A stretch of DNA of 64,000 nt from Eleusine coracana subsp. coracana (lineage: Eukaryota > Streptophyta > Magnoliopsida > Poales > Poaceae): the NCBI GenBank assembly GCA_032690845.1, contig CM064433.1:38004658-38068657 (forward strand), written 5' to 3'. Each line of letters begins with the position of its first letter. Position 1 is the first letter of the stretch. Shown here one piece after another: positions 1 to 10,745 of the stretch. The notes below the pieces were generated by a model that saw only the letters and a program-made list of their open reading frames with translations, was not told where the DNA came from and ran no database searches. The position numbers and the translations under genes are program-made.

Positions 1-656
1 CAGAGTCTGTAATCTGTACCAGCAGTACTAATTTGACGATTTCTCCTCAACCGCTGATCAAAAATAGGTGAGACCAGCGCCATTAGAAAGATATAAACAT
101 AATCTATAACTTCTATTTTAGGCTCTAGGTCGAATTCGTGACCCCAAATTACCAGTTTTGAAAACAAAAACACTGCAGCCTACCGAACATGACTTTCTGT
201 GGCAATCCTATCGATTTAGCCTCATCTACTGTAATCTACAAGCTAATTAGAAATTACTGTGATGCTAGTAATTTCATAGCGCTGACAATTGGAGAGAATC
301 CTAAAAAACTCCACGAATTCCCTCTTTTCTCCTAACCTTCTCATCCCTTCTTCCTGTCCTTCTCACGTCTCTGCACCACACGCACAACTCCAGAGCTATC
401 AATCCGGTGGAGCAGATAGCTGTTGCGGCAGGCCAGCAAGCAACACCAGGATGCCTTACCTTACTCTCTTCTTCCCTAGATCCTAATAGGATTTTCTAGT
501 TAGCACTAGTGGTGGTGTGAAGAGAATAGGAGTTGGGAATTTCAGAAACAAGGGCTGGCGGCTGGGAGGAGTCGGTCCAATGGAGCTGTACATATGTGAA
601 GAGAACAGGAAACCTAGGTTAACATCAACGGCTCAGACTAATCCGCATTACTATGG
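1..656. other. Unassigned flank, no supported gene
   Basis: I see no recognisable coding domain or repeat termini here. A 65-codon frame at 289-486 is low in complexity (Ser/Pro/His rich) and looks accidental. The region ends where the truncated LTR of the neighbouring Ty3 element begins. It may be older host DNA or the end of an element that removed the rest of that LTR. Confidence 0.4.
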
Positions 657-836
657 TGTCATATGATATCCAAATTAGACATATGGGTAGTCAAACAGAT
701 GCGTTTTGATGAGATCTACGTATCCACGGTCTCTGATCGTCCATCCAAGTGATAGTTTAAAAAGTCAAATTTTGATCAACTCTAAGTCTTTTGATTAACT
801 ATTTATTTTGTTTTGTGTTAATATTGGGATATTACA
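657..836 (-). repeat. Truncated 3' LTR of the chromovirus
   Basis: This segment matches about 8914-9091 closely. Both share the TGTAATATCCC start (minus) and the block around GAGATCTACGTATCCAC. Similarity stops near 657, whereas the partner LTR continues for about another 1 kb. The LTR was therefore cut by a deletion or a later insertion. Confidence 0.85.
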
Positions 837-850
837 TTCTCCCCCCTTCA
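837..850 (-). other. Polypurine tract of the chromovirus
   Basis: On the minus strand the run GAAGGGGGGAGAA lies directly before the 3' LTR start TGTAATATCCC. This is the position expected for the plus-strand primer of reverse transcription. Confidence 0.8.
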
Positions 851-937
851 ACAGAATTCACCCCCGAATTCTTTCTAATCGAAGTACAGAAAACGATGAG
901 AATAGAATAAAACATGGGGCTACTCACCAGATTGGAG

Positions 938-1016
938 TTACTCGGGATACTTCTCACACATGTGTGACTCAAGCTCCCAGGTTGCTTCACGCTCAGTTTG
1001 ATTTGTCCACAAAACC
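938..1016 (-). pseudogene. C-terminal end of the chromodomain (separated fragment)
   Basis: Read on the minus strand, this short stretch encodes TEREATWELESHMCEKYPE followed by a stop at 938-940. That is the typical end of a chromovirus integrase/chromodomain (EATWE..E..M...YP). Its upstream part, ending in KYVKVL, lies beyond 2937. The two halves are separated by the solo LTR at 1017-2936. A frame correction is also needed in this stretch, so the polyprotein was decaying independently of the insertion. Confidence 0.8.
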
Positions 1017-2936
1017 TAAGACACCATGTGAATATGTGCCATGATTTGCAATATGTGATGAATAATTAACATTGGTTGAGTTTGGTGTTTGAGTTTGGCG
1101 GGAATCTGGGGATTGCATGAGTTTGTGCATATCATGGTTTTGACTAACCGGAGTTGGTGAGGATGTTGGAGAGTTTGCAGGAGATGGGAAATGTGTTTGC
1201 TTGTCTCATGATGTGTAGGTCACTGGAGTCAACTTGGCGGTCAACGGTGAGAGGATCGGGCACAAGTAGGAGACTTGGGGCCGGACGATCGGGAGGTTGG
1301 GTGAAGTCAAGGATGATCCACATTGTATACGTGGAGAGGCAAGAAGCACAGACGGTTTCATGATTGAGCCTTAAAAAAAACCGTGGGTGGTGATCAAGAC
1401 GGCAGGGTTGACCAAGTCAAAAGTGATCGGGCGTCGATGCAAGTAGAGGCTTCCAATGGACTGGAGGTAGGAGAGACTTGCCGGCAAGGAGGATCACAGG
1501 ACGAGGTGACACGCGTCAAGATCGTGAAGTCTTGCTTCGGTGGAAGTGAGCATGAAGTCGTGCTTTGAGAAGCGTGCAAGGCGGTTTCCCGATTTGGGCC
1601 TCAAAACTAGTGATGGTGGTTGGTGGTGCATGTGGCACCATCGCAGAGCTTACGTCGAGGCGAAGCAAAGTTGTGAAGGGCTCGATGGCGTTCGGGCGAA
1701 GGAAAAAGAGTTGTACGGTTTTTCCCCTGGTGGTAGGTGGCAATGAGTTATAGGTCAAGGGTAGAGTTGTCTTGGACCCTAGGCCTATATATGGAGAGGT
1801 GTGGCTGGTGGGAGAGGCGTCTCTTCCCATTAGCCTTGTTAAGATTCAAAGTGCTAGGAGAGGTCTTCATGTAATAGAGGAGAGGAGAGGGTGTGTGAGA
1901 GACATCTCTTTCTCTTTCAAATAATGGGAGGAAGAGGGTGGCTTCCTAGCCTTGTTTCCATGGATCTTGTAAGCATGTTTCTATGATATGAGAATTATTT
2001 TTGTGCTCAAGATCTTCCTCTCTCCCTAAATCCCGAATTTCTTTTTTTCTCTATTTTTGGAGCTATTTTCGTGGGAATTTTTGATCTCCTTTTTGGGCAA
2101 GTTTTTGGGATGGATTTCATGGGAAACTTGGTGCTATAATAAGCTAGAAAAAATCCCCATAGGTCATTGAACTAATCCATAGCTCTAGCATCTTCGATTT
2201 GAAGGATTTCTCAAGTTTCCCCTTTTTGGTGTTCTTGGCACAAAATCTGAAATTCATGATGATTCCTTGAGCCAATTGAGTGGATCTTCTAGGATTAGGG
2301 CCATGATGTGTTGAGGATTGGCTAGTCCAAAAATTGCATGATTTGGTGATCATTTGGTTAGGTTTTGGGTGAGATTTGTGCAAAATCACGACAGTTTTCT
2401 GTTCTGTCGGGGGCCGATCGGCACTGCCGATGACCAGGACCGGCACTGCCGGTTGGTCTGAGCTTGGATCAGCACTGTCGATGCCATGACCGGCACTGTC
2501 GGTGGCTTGAGTCTGAACCCCGCACCAGCACTACCAATAGCCACGACCGGCACTACCGATGCGCTCCGATCATTTCTTTCTAGAGTTTTGAGGACCCCGC
2601 ACCAGCACTGCCGATAGGTGTGACCGGCACTGCCGATGGTGCCACCTGGCACTGCCGATGGCTATGATCGCCACTGCTGATGGTTGTCCAAACTTGATCT
2701 GTTTTGGTGCGTTTCATTGACAGTTTCGAGTCTTTGCAGTTCTCCTTTATTTCTACTGTGTTCCACTACTGTTGTTGATCACTCCTAGGGTTAGCACATC
2801 ACAAGTTGGTGTGTGTGGCCTTTGTGATCGGTTTAGAGGTTGGCTTGGGTTGTAATTGGGACATAGGCCAAGTTCTTGTGAAGAATTTTTATTGGCTTCC
2901 ATTCACCCCCCCTCCGGTCGCCTTCTTGGTCCTTCA
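1017..2936 (+). mobile_element. Solo LTR of a copia-type element, inside the chromodomain
   Basis: About 1.92 kb bounded by a 5-bp repeat AAACC (1012-1016 and 2937-2941). Its 3' end, TCGCCTTCTTGGTCCTTCA, matches the LTR end preceding the PBS at 41.4 kb. Positions 1150-1640 are strongly similar to the reverse complement of about 50.75-51.2 kb, so the same family occurs twice in the window. It begins TAAGACA instead of TG, consistent with one G-to-A change. A TATA-like CCTATATATGG lies near 1783, placing the U3/R boundary around 1.8 kb. A palindromic array fills 2.39-2.69 kb. No internal coding region accompanies it, which is what LTR-LTR recombination leaves. Confidence 0.8.
2395..2690 (+). 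repeat. Array of CGGCACTGCCG palindromes in the solo LTR
   Basis: About a dozen exact or degenerate copies of a near-palindromic core, CGGCACTGCCG, often extended to ATCGGCACTGCCGATG. Spacing alternates between short and about 30-40 bases. Some copies carry transitions (AGCACTGTCG, AGCACTACCA), suggesting deamination of methylated cytosines. The array lies about 250-540 bases from the LTR end. Confidence 0.8.
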
Positions 2937-4289
2937 AAACCTTAACATACTTGAATGTCTTGTGCCTAAGCACTCTCTCAGACTGTTCCAAAATCCTAAT
3001 TGGACAACACTCAAACGACAAATCTTGCTCAATGGTAACTAGCTTTGGAGTAATATGACGTTCTAGATCCCGTAGATACTTTCTCAACATTGAGACATGG
3101 AATACATCCTGAACTCCTCTCATTGACTCAGGCAACTCCAGTCGATAAGCCAATTTGCCAACACACTCTTTGATCATGAAAGGACCAATAAACCTCAGAC
3201 TAAGCTTTCCTTTAGTACCAAATCTCACAATGCCCTTGGTAGGTGGCACCCTAAGAAGTACCTCATCTCCTTCTTGAAACGCCACATGTCGTCTCTTTAG
3301 ATCAACATAACTCTTCTGTCTTCTTTGTGCTGTTAACATGTGTTTTTGAATTTCAGCAACTTGCTCCGTCATTTGCTGAACCCAATCTGGTCCCAGAACA
3401 GCCTTCTCACCCACTGCATCCCAACAAAGGGGTGATCTGCACTTCCTTCCATAAAGAGCCTCATACGGAGCACATCGAATGCTAGAATGATAGCTATTAT
3501 TATAGGAAAACTCCTTAAGTGCTAGATGATCTTCCCAGCTCCCTTTCCAAGAAAGGACACATGATCTAAGCATATCCTCCAAGGTTTGAATCGTACGCTC
3601 AGATTGTCCATCGGTCTGAGGGTGAAAAGCAGTGCTCATCCTCAATGTACTACCCAATGCTTCTTGCAAACTATCCCATAATTTCGAAACAAATTTAGCA
3701 TCCCTATCTAAAACAATGGTGCGAGGCACACCATGTAATCGCACTACCTCCCACATGTAGATAGGTGCCAAATCACCTGTTGTACTAGTCGACCGAATAG
3801 GAATAAATGGGCCACCTTACTCAGTCCATCGACTACAACCCAGATAGTGTCTCACCCCCTCGGAGAACGTGGTAGACCAACCACGAAATCCATAGCAATG
3901 TCATCCCAAGGCCACAAAGGATCCTCTAAGGACTGCAATTTCCTAGTAGGGCTCTTTTGATCAGCCTTCACCCGTTGGCAAATTCCACATGAAGCCACAT
4001 ACTTTGTCACATCAATCTTCATCCTCTTCCACTAATAAGTTTTCTTAAGATCTTGATACATCTTATTCTCACTAGGGTGGACAGTGTATTGAGTACAATG
4101 TGCCTCTTTGAGAATATCTTCTTTCACTTGAGACATTTGTGGCACGCACAAGCGACCACGAAATCTAACAGCTCCAGAAGCATCCAAGGTGAAGTCCCCA
4201 ACCTTTCCTTCATGAATATGTTTCCTGACATCTGACAACAACCGATCATGTTGTTGAGCCTCCAAAACACGCTCTGGTATAGCTGACAA
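2937..4289 (-). pseudogene. Chromovirus integrase with N-terminal part of the chromodomain
   Basis: Integrase inserts the reverse-transcribed element into the genome. Two pieces remain. Positions 4032-4289 encode the His part of the HHCC zinc-binding region (AHCTQYTVHPS), with the Cys pair VASCGICQ just downstream in another frame. Positions 2833-3771 encode most of the catalytic core and the C-terminal domain. Visible marks are VLDRDAKF (the second catalytic Asp lies in this segment) and HPQTDGQSERT (the catalytic Glu region), then GPF and VFHVSMLRKY. The chromodomain start ends at KYVKVL, exactly at the solo LTR; the frame then runs into LTR sequence. Stops and frameshifts at 3772-4031 break the first catalytic Asp region. 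Confidence 0.88.
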
Positions 4290-5561
4290 CAGGATTAACT
4301 ATGTCTCTACTTCTGTGACTCCAGCAAAGCAATACGCAACATCCATTAACTCCAAGTCCACTATCACGGAATTTACAATAACTGGAGAACCTTTATGGCT
4401 CAATGCGTTAGCAACCACATTTCCTTTACCTGGGGTGTATTGGATGTTCAGATCATAATCCTTAAAACTCCAGCCACCTCCTCTGCCTTAGGTTTAAATC
4501 CTTTTGAGTAAAAATGTACTTCAAACTCTTGTGATCAGTGAAAATATCACATACCACCCCATATAAATAATGCCTCCAAATCTTCAATGCAAAATCAACA
4601 GCAGCAAGCTCCAAGTCATGTGTAGGATAATTCTCCTCATGTTTCTTTAGTTGTCTTGATGCATAGGCTATCACTTTTCCATCCTGCATAAGGACACAAC
4701 CGAGTCCAACACGGGAAGCATCCTAATAGATAGTAAAATACCTACCAGGATCAGGAAGAGTAAGAATAGGAGCAGTCACTAACTTAATCTTCAACGTTTG
4801 AAAGCAATGCTCGCACTCCTGCGTCCACACAAACTTGGAATTCTTTTGGGTAAGCTTTGTCATAGGCTTAGCAATGATGGAGAATCCTTGACAAAGCGTC
4901 GGTAATAACCTGCCATTCCCAACAAACTCCGAACCTCCTTGACATTGGTTGGCCTTTTCCATTCCACTACTGTGGAAACTTTAACCGGGTCAACAGAAAT
5001 GCCATGCTGATTGATTACATGACCCAAAAATCCAACTTCTGAAAGCCAGAACTCACAGTTCTTCAATTTAGCATAAAACTTATGACTTCATAGAGTCTCA
5101 AGAACCCTCCTTAAATGATCCTGGTGTTCTGCTTCAGTCTTCGAGAAGATAAGTATATCATCAATGAAAACAACAACGAACTCCTCAAATCCCTCAAGCA
5201 TATTGTTCATAGTCTCCATAAAGTATGGAGGTGCATTAGTGAGCCCAAAGGACATAACTCTGAACTCATAATGGCCGAACATAGTGGAAAAGGGTGTCTT
5301 CTCAATATCCTCCTCTCAAACAGGAATCTGGTTATACCCAGACTGAAGATCAATCTTGGAAAATATCCTAGCCCCTTTCAGATGCTCAAACAACACCTCA
5401 ATGTGGGGCAGCGGATATTTGTTCTTGATTGTCATGGCATTTAAGCCATGATAGTCGATACACATATGCCAACTACCATCCTTCTTCTTAGTAAATAGCA
5501 CAAGAGCACGCCATGGTGACACGCTACGCCGAATCAACTTCTTTGACAACAAATCATCCAA
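4290..5561 (-). pseudogene. Chromovirus reverse transcriptase and RNase H
   Basis: RT copies element RNA into DNA and RNase H removes the RNA strand. On the minus strand, 5316-5561 carries the RT fingers (KKDGSWHMCIDYHGLNAMT), and 5088-5282 carries the palm with the catalytic VFIDDIL (YXDD variant) and FGLTNAP. Positions 4860-5066 give the thumb (GFLGHVI and LLGMAGYYRRFV), and 4462-4962 give RNase H (YASRQLKKHEENYPTHDLEL and TDHKSL). The pieces lie in different frames separated by stops, so the enzyme cannot be made from this copy. Confidence 0.9.
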
Positions 5562-5588
5562 CTGCTTCTTCCACTCCTCTTGGAAAGG

Positions 5589-6242
5589 TCAAGACAAATG
5601 ATAGGGGGCAATAGATACAGGACGAGTGCCATGTAGAAGATCAATACAAAATTCCACTTCACGGTTAGGTGGCATCCCTGGCAGCTCATTCGGGAAAACA
5701 TCAGGATAGTCCCGCACTATTGAAATCTCCTCAATAATCACTGACTTAGTCGGCTTCTCAACAAGGCTCCAAAGAAATCCTATCTTCACATGACGACGAC
5801 CAGGGAATAGGCTTGCCATTACGAATAAAGAATTTAGAGGGGCATTGGCTTGAAAGACTATGGTTTGTCCTGATGGAGCCTCAAGTGTAACAGTCTTCTA
5901 GAAACAAGAAATAATTGCTCGATAACGATGTAGCCAATCCATGCCAAGAATGACATAAAAAACCGGTAATGAAATCACCATTAGGTTTGCCACAAAATCA
6001 TCACCATCTATAGATATAACACAACCCGGACGTACCACTGTACTAGAAATCAAGCCCCCAGGAGAACTAACATGAACTGATTGCGATATCTCCATGCTAG
6101 AAATATTTTCCCTCCTTGCAAAATCAAGTGAAATAAAGGAGAAGGAAGCACCCGAATCAAATAAGACATGAGCATCATGTGAATCAACAATGAGAGTACC
6201 TGAAAAGACATCCGGGTGACCCAAAGAAGAAGTGGTAGGCAT
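5589..6242 (-). pseudogene. Chromovirus protease and protease-RT linker
   Basis: Positions 5898-6242 encode a retropepsin-like aspartic protease. The active-site signature FDSGASFSFIS is intact, and ILGMDWLHRYRA lies near the end. It is followed by the linker at 5589-5819, with YPDVFPNELPGMPPNREVEF just before RT. A stop separates the two pieces. The protease would cut the polyprotein into gag, RT and integrase. Confidence 0.88.
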
Positions 6243-6467
6243 GGTGTATACTCCAATAGGGGCAGTAGAATGGGGACCTCCTGTGGTGTCTTGAGGTGGT
6301 TGAGCTAAAGGAGCAGAAGGTGCAGGTAGCTGTAGTGGAAAATCTGGAGCCGGAAGGTGTAGTGGAACCTATGGTGTAGCATGCTGAGATGTGGGCCAGT
6401 AGTAGCCTGGTGGAGGGAAGTACTGTTGTGGATACTGATGATATGGAGCAGGAGGAGCAACCATCAT

Positions 6468-7671
6468 CTAAACTGTGCCACGAGGATCACTGACCATAGG
6501 GGCTGAACCTCTAGAACTAGCCATTGAAGTAGAACCTGCAGGAGAACTTGACCTTTGCCACTTAATGATACAATGTTGATTTTTCTTGCAAACCACGTTA
6601 GCATGACCCTCCTTGCCATAGGTGTGGCAAGTCCAAGAAAAACCACACTCCAAGGCATGATGAGACTTCACACACTTGAAACAAATTAGGCCTTGACCTG
6701 GAACAGGATGCATAAAAGAAGAATTCCCATTATATTGCCCTGAAGAAGACTAAGCCCCTGACTACTTAGGCCGGAAAGACTGGGATTGTTGTGAGGGTTG
6801 GTTTGTCTTAGACTTCTTGAAAAGAGTGTTGGGAGGACTCCCCTCCCTCCTGGTGAGATCGCTTTTGATCACCACCTGTGTTGCCCACACTCCCAGTACG
6901 TCTCTTTTGTAGCTATGTAAGCTAAAACTGAGTCTCCATTCCTCTAGCCTCCTCCACTGTAGCAATGTAAGTGGTAGGTGGATTCCTTCTCATCACCTCT
7001 CTGTAGCGAGCCTTAAGTCCCGTAAAGAACTTCCTAGCCTTCTCACGCTCATCAGTTGCAACACTAGGCACAAAGCGAACTATGTTGCTGAAATCCCTCT
7101 CATACTCATCCACAGTCTTGTCCCCCTGTTGAATATGGTTCAATGCATCATTCACCTTGTCTCTGAAGGAGTCTGGATAATACTTAGCCTTGAACTGCGT
7201 CAAGAAAACCTCCCAAGTGATAGCACCATGAGCTGGAGTCCAAGCATCACACACACCTATCCACCAAATATCAGCTTGTCCAACCAACTGGTGAGGGATA
7301 AATAAGACCATATCCTCTCCTGTCATCTTACATGAAGCCATGACCTTCTCCATTTTGCGGAGCCAGTCAGCAGCATCTGTAGGCGTTCCAGAACCATCAA
7401 AAGTGTCCCAACGCATGGACATCCACCTAGGAAACATCATTCCCGGGACCGGAGCATTTGCATCCCTACCAATGGGAGTGTCAGCAGCCACTGAGTGCTC
7501 CTCCCCTCCTTCAACCTCCTCATTATCATGGTTCACATGCTCATGATTGACCTCTTGGCTAGCATCACCTCTAACACGATCTCTACCATGACCTCTACCA
7601 CGATCTCTACCATGACCTCTACCACGGCCTCTCCCACGAGCAGCATTGCATGCACTCTTTCTCGGTATCAT
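6468..7671 (-). pseudogene. Chromovirus gag (capsid and zinc knuckles)
   Basis: Gag forms the particle that packages element RNA. The likely start is the ATG at 7669-7671 (MIPRKSACNAARG), followed by an Arg/Gly-rich stretch made of short RG/HGRD repeats. The Retrotrans_gag core follows (WLRKMEKVMASC, ITWEVFLTQFKAKYYP, KTVDEYERDFSNIVRFVP). The first frame stops at 6922. The zinc-knuckle region at about 6590-6700 is in another frame, and its last knuckle reads CHTYGKEGHANVVC, with Tyr where the second Cys is expected. The long frame upstream to 7794 is probably not translated. Confidence 0.87.
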
Positions 7672-7873
7672 AGTTCTAATATTTTGAAATGTCAACAAAG
7701 ATATGATTAAAAATGTATTATTATATCTGAAATAAACACAAGGAAAGAGAAAAACAAGCACCGAAAATAAAAAGACAAAAATATGCCCATGCAACCCATC
7801 CTAATGTGCATAAATGTGTCAAGTTTTACAATTATCTATTCAAGTTAAAAAAGTAATGGTAGATACGACCTAA

Positions 7874-7885
7874 CTCTGAGTACCA
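7874..7885 (-). other. Primer-binding site of the chromovirus
   Basis: Minus-strand TGGTACTCAGAG lies two bases after the LTR end CGTTATA. It resembles the initiator-Met tRNA PBS TGGTATCAGAGC with changes. Confidence 0.7.
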
Positions 7886-7887
7886 AC

Positions 7888-9091
7888 TATAACGATCCAG
7901 GCATCACCCTACCTAGAGGTTACTACTAAATCAGTAAAATGCTACTACATAAATAAATTATGAGAAATTTTGACAGAGTTTTCCCTATACTATCTAATAT
8001 CCGTGGGCTCATACATCACAAAAATAGCATAACTCATATGTGAAGCAACAATAAGATCATCGCATCAACTACGTTTAACATAAATAACTCTCAACAATAC
8101 CGAACCGGCTCCATGACAATTCTCAACAATGTGATTATTCAAGACTAGTGAATTAAATGAAAATCTAGCAAAAGAACATTTGATTGGTCAAAATGACGTG
8201 GCTACTCCCTTCCCATGTATGCTTGATCAACATGTACCTAAAAACCAAATGAACACAAGAGTGAGTAAAACACTCAGCAAGTACAAACAAGAACCAGAAG
8301 AACAACATGAAGAACAAAAGAAATTTGAAACTTAAGGGAACAACTCATTTCTTGAAACAACCATAAAACAATAGTTTTTGTCTGAAACAGACGTCACCTG
8401 AAACTTCATTTGCATTTACCAGTAAAGCCGTATAAGTGGATCCATCACTTATTCACAGGAACCTGAACATAAGAACCAACTTGCACAACCGGTGTTTTGT
8501 GGAAAACCCCCGGCACTTGAATAATATGAAATGAAACAATTGAAACTTGAACCTTCGATAGAAATAGAAATTATAGCATGAAACTTCAAATGAAAGTGCG
8601 CAGCAGGGAAACAACAAACATGTCCACGACACAAGAAGTTCGTCATTGCACTTGCCTTAACTAAGATTGAGGAAAACTCGAAGATACCCTCCCGACACCG
8701 GAACCGTCGGCACCTGAATAATGATCCATACTTAAGAATGTTTCTACTAAAATATAAAGCATATTATTTCTCTATTATTTAAGAAAATAACTGAAAATAC
8801 TATTTTTCTCGCAACAGTTCAGAATACAACACGAACAAGTCCTGATCACCGTTCTAATAGTAACTTCTGATTCAATTAACCAATCGAGGCAAATATGGGT
8901 AGACATATGGCTCATCCGATATCCAAATTAGACATATGAGTAGTCAAACGGATGTGTTTCGATGAGATCTACGTATCCACAGTCTCTGATCGTCCATCCG
9001 AGTGATAGTTTAAAAAGTCAAATTTTGGTCAACTCTAGGAGACTTTTGATTAACTATTTATTCTATTTTGTGTTAATATTGGGATATTACA
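7888..9091 (-). repeat. 5' LTR of the chromovirus
   Basis: 1204 bp. It starts (minus) TGTAATATCCC at 9091 and ends CGTTATA at 7888, where CGTTACA is usual for this class, suggesting one C-to-T change. The first 180 bases match the remnant at 657-836. The remainder has no partner in the window. Confidence 0.85.
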
Positions 9092-9146
9092 AATGTGGTA
9101 AAAAGTGTGGAGTGCTAGTCATGTTTATTTTACCGGTACAGTTTCT

Positions 9147-10549
9147 CACTACGGGAAAATCGTTTTTTTCCGAGTGTTTCACTCTTTTCGGAGTGTTTTT
9201 TCTTGGCACTCGGCAAAGATAGTCTTTGCCGAGTATCAATTAGAAAACACTCGGCAAAAAATGCTTTGTCGAGTGTCACCAAAAATACACTCGGCAAAAC
9301 TAATTTTTGCCGAGTGTTTTTTCTTGACACTCAGCAAAAAATCAATTTTTTTCCCTCTTCTACTCTCAAAATTTTTTGTGCTATATACATACAACATGTA
9401 TGACTCCATGTTAAAATTTGGTATTTTTTTTGTTACTGTTTGCTATGTTTAGTTAATTAATTACATTTGAAGAAATTTATTGAATAATGTCAAATTTGAA
9501 CTACAAGTGACTCAAATATAAGAATTCAATAAGTATAAACATTATATTCATGTTATATAGCCCAATTAGAGAACTTAAACATGAAATAAAAAGTAATTTG
9601 ACATAAATTTTGAAAATCATGAGCATAATAACGTGTGTCCAAATGATTTGTAAATTTTAAAAAACTCAAATAAAGCATAAAAACCATGAAATTTGTCACA
9701 ATGTTATGACATTACAAGTAGAATTTACGATAAAAAGTAGAGAAAGTTTCACACAAGTTGTCACATTCTTTGCTTACTAAACGGAGAATCTCCGAAGAAT
9801 AATCTTACAGTTGAGAATTAATGGTTAAGATTTAAAGTCATATTGAACATCAAATTTGAATTGAAGTCCAAATTATTTTGTATAGGTTATAGATGATATA
9901 AATTGTATCATTTCAAAATTTTATTATTTTTGAAAGTTGTTTGATATTTTTTAAATTTTTGGAAGATCGTAGAAAATTTATTTGCCTAGTGTCTACTTAG
10001 CAGTTGGCAAAGAAATTCTTTGCCAAGTGTATTATTTTTTACACTCAGCAAAGAAGGTCTTTGCCGAGTATTTTTTATAAAACACTCGACAAAGAGATAA
10101 ATATAAAAAGATTCAAAATAGGATCTAGACTCAAGTGACAGTGTGGTACAGTGGTAAGATACTACTCCCACGAAGGAGAGGTTGCACGTTCGAATTCCAT
10201 TGGGCGCACTTTTTCTTGTAGCGCACAAAAAATCACTGAGACTTGCGAAAAAACACCGGGACAGGTGGGCAGGGGTTCTAGGAGCAAAAAATATTTTTTT
10301 TCTATTTTATTAGTTTTTTTTTATGATTTATATTTTGCTGAATGCTAGACTTTACCAAGTGTTTTTTAGCACTCGACAAAGCCTTTGCCGAGTGGGCGAT
10401 GAAAAACACTCGGCAAAGAGCGCCTTGCCGGTAGTTTTTTTGCCGAGTGCTCTTTGTCGAGTGTTACACTCAGCAAAGGCTTTGCCGAGTGTTTTAGGGA
10501 GTTTGCCGAGTGCCTTTGAGACTCGGCAAAGGAGAGATTTCCTGTAGTG
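9147..10549 (+). mobile_element. Non-autonomous CACTA transposon
   Basis: The 1403-bp element starts CACTACGGGAAA and ends TTTCCTGTAGTG, and is flanked by the 3-bp TSD TCT (9144-9146 and 10550-10552). Both subterminal regions are packed with direct and inverted copies of TTTGCCGAGTG / CACTCGGCAAA, the expected transposase-binding arrays of grass CACTA elements. The middle, about 9360-9980, is AT-rich and non-coding. There is no transposase, so movement would need an autonomous relative. Confidence 0.95.
10136..10212 (+). repeat. tRNA-like relic inside the CACTA element
   Basis: TGGTACAGTGG fits the RNA polymerase III A-box consensus (TRGYNNARNNG). GTTCGAATTCC, about 45 bases downstream, resembles a B box. 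CTCC/GGAG could form a short anticodon-like stem. The T arm does not pair properly and the acceptor ends match only in part. It looks like a tRNA-derived or SINE-like insertion, not a working tRNA gene. Confidence 0.45.
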
Positions 10550-10745
10550 TCTCTACCGTTTTGGGATTGTACGGAAAGATGGTCCCAACCTTTAACTATG
10601 GTTTGGGTCAAAAATTGTAGGACACACGTGATTGCCCATCGAATGTATCCCTAGAATTTCTTCCCTAAGACCTTATTTTGGCTTTTCCTCCTTCAATGAT
10701 GACAGACCGTCCACCAGAATCGAAAATGCTGTAGGGAGGTAGAAG

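Larger units (their letters stand above)
657..9091 (-). mobile_element. Ty3/gypsy chromovirus (Tekay/Del-like), degenerate
   Basis: A minus-strand LTR retrotransposon. The 5' LTR is at 7888-9091 and starts (minus) TGTAATATCCCAATA. It is followed by a PBS-like TGGTACTCAGAG, then gag, protease, RT, RNase H, integrase and chromodomain, a purine tract at 837-850, and the start of the 3' LTR at 836. The order PR-RT-RH-IN and the C-terminal chromodomain place it among chromoviruses, and the LTR end resembles the CGTTACA type. The coding region is broken into many frames with stops. The 3' LTR survives for only about 180 bp, and a foreign solo LTR sits inside the chromodomain. The element is dead and old. 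Confidence 0.9.

Noticed and set aside
10136..10212. Functional tRNA gene
   Set aside because: The A box is good, but the T arm does not pair, the anticodon loop is of wrong size, and it lies inside a transposon.
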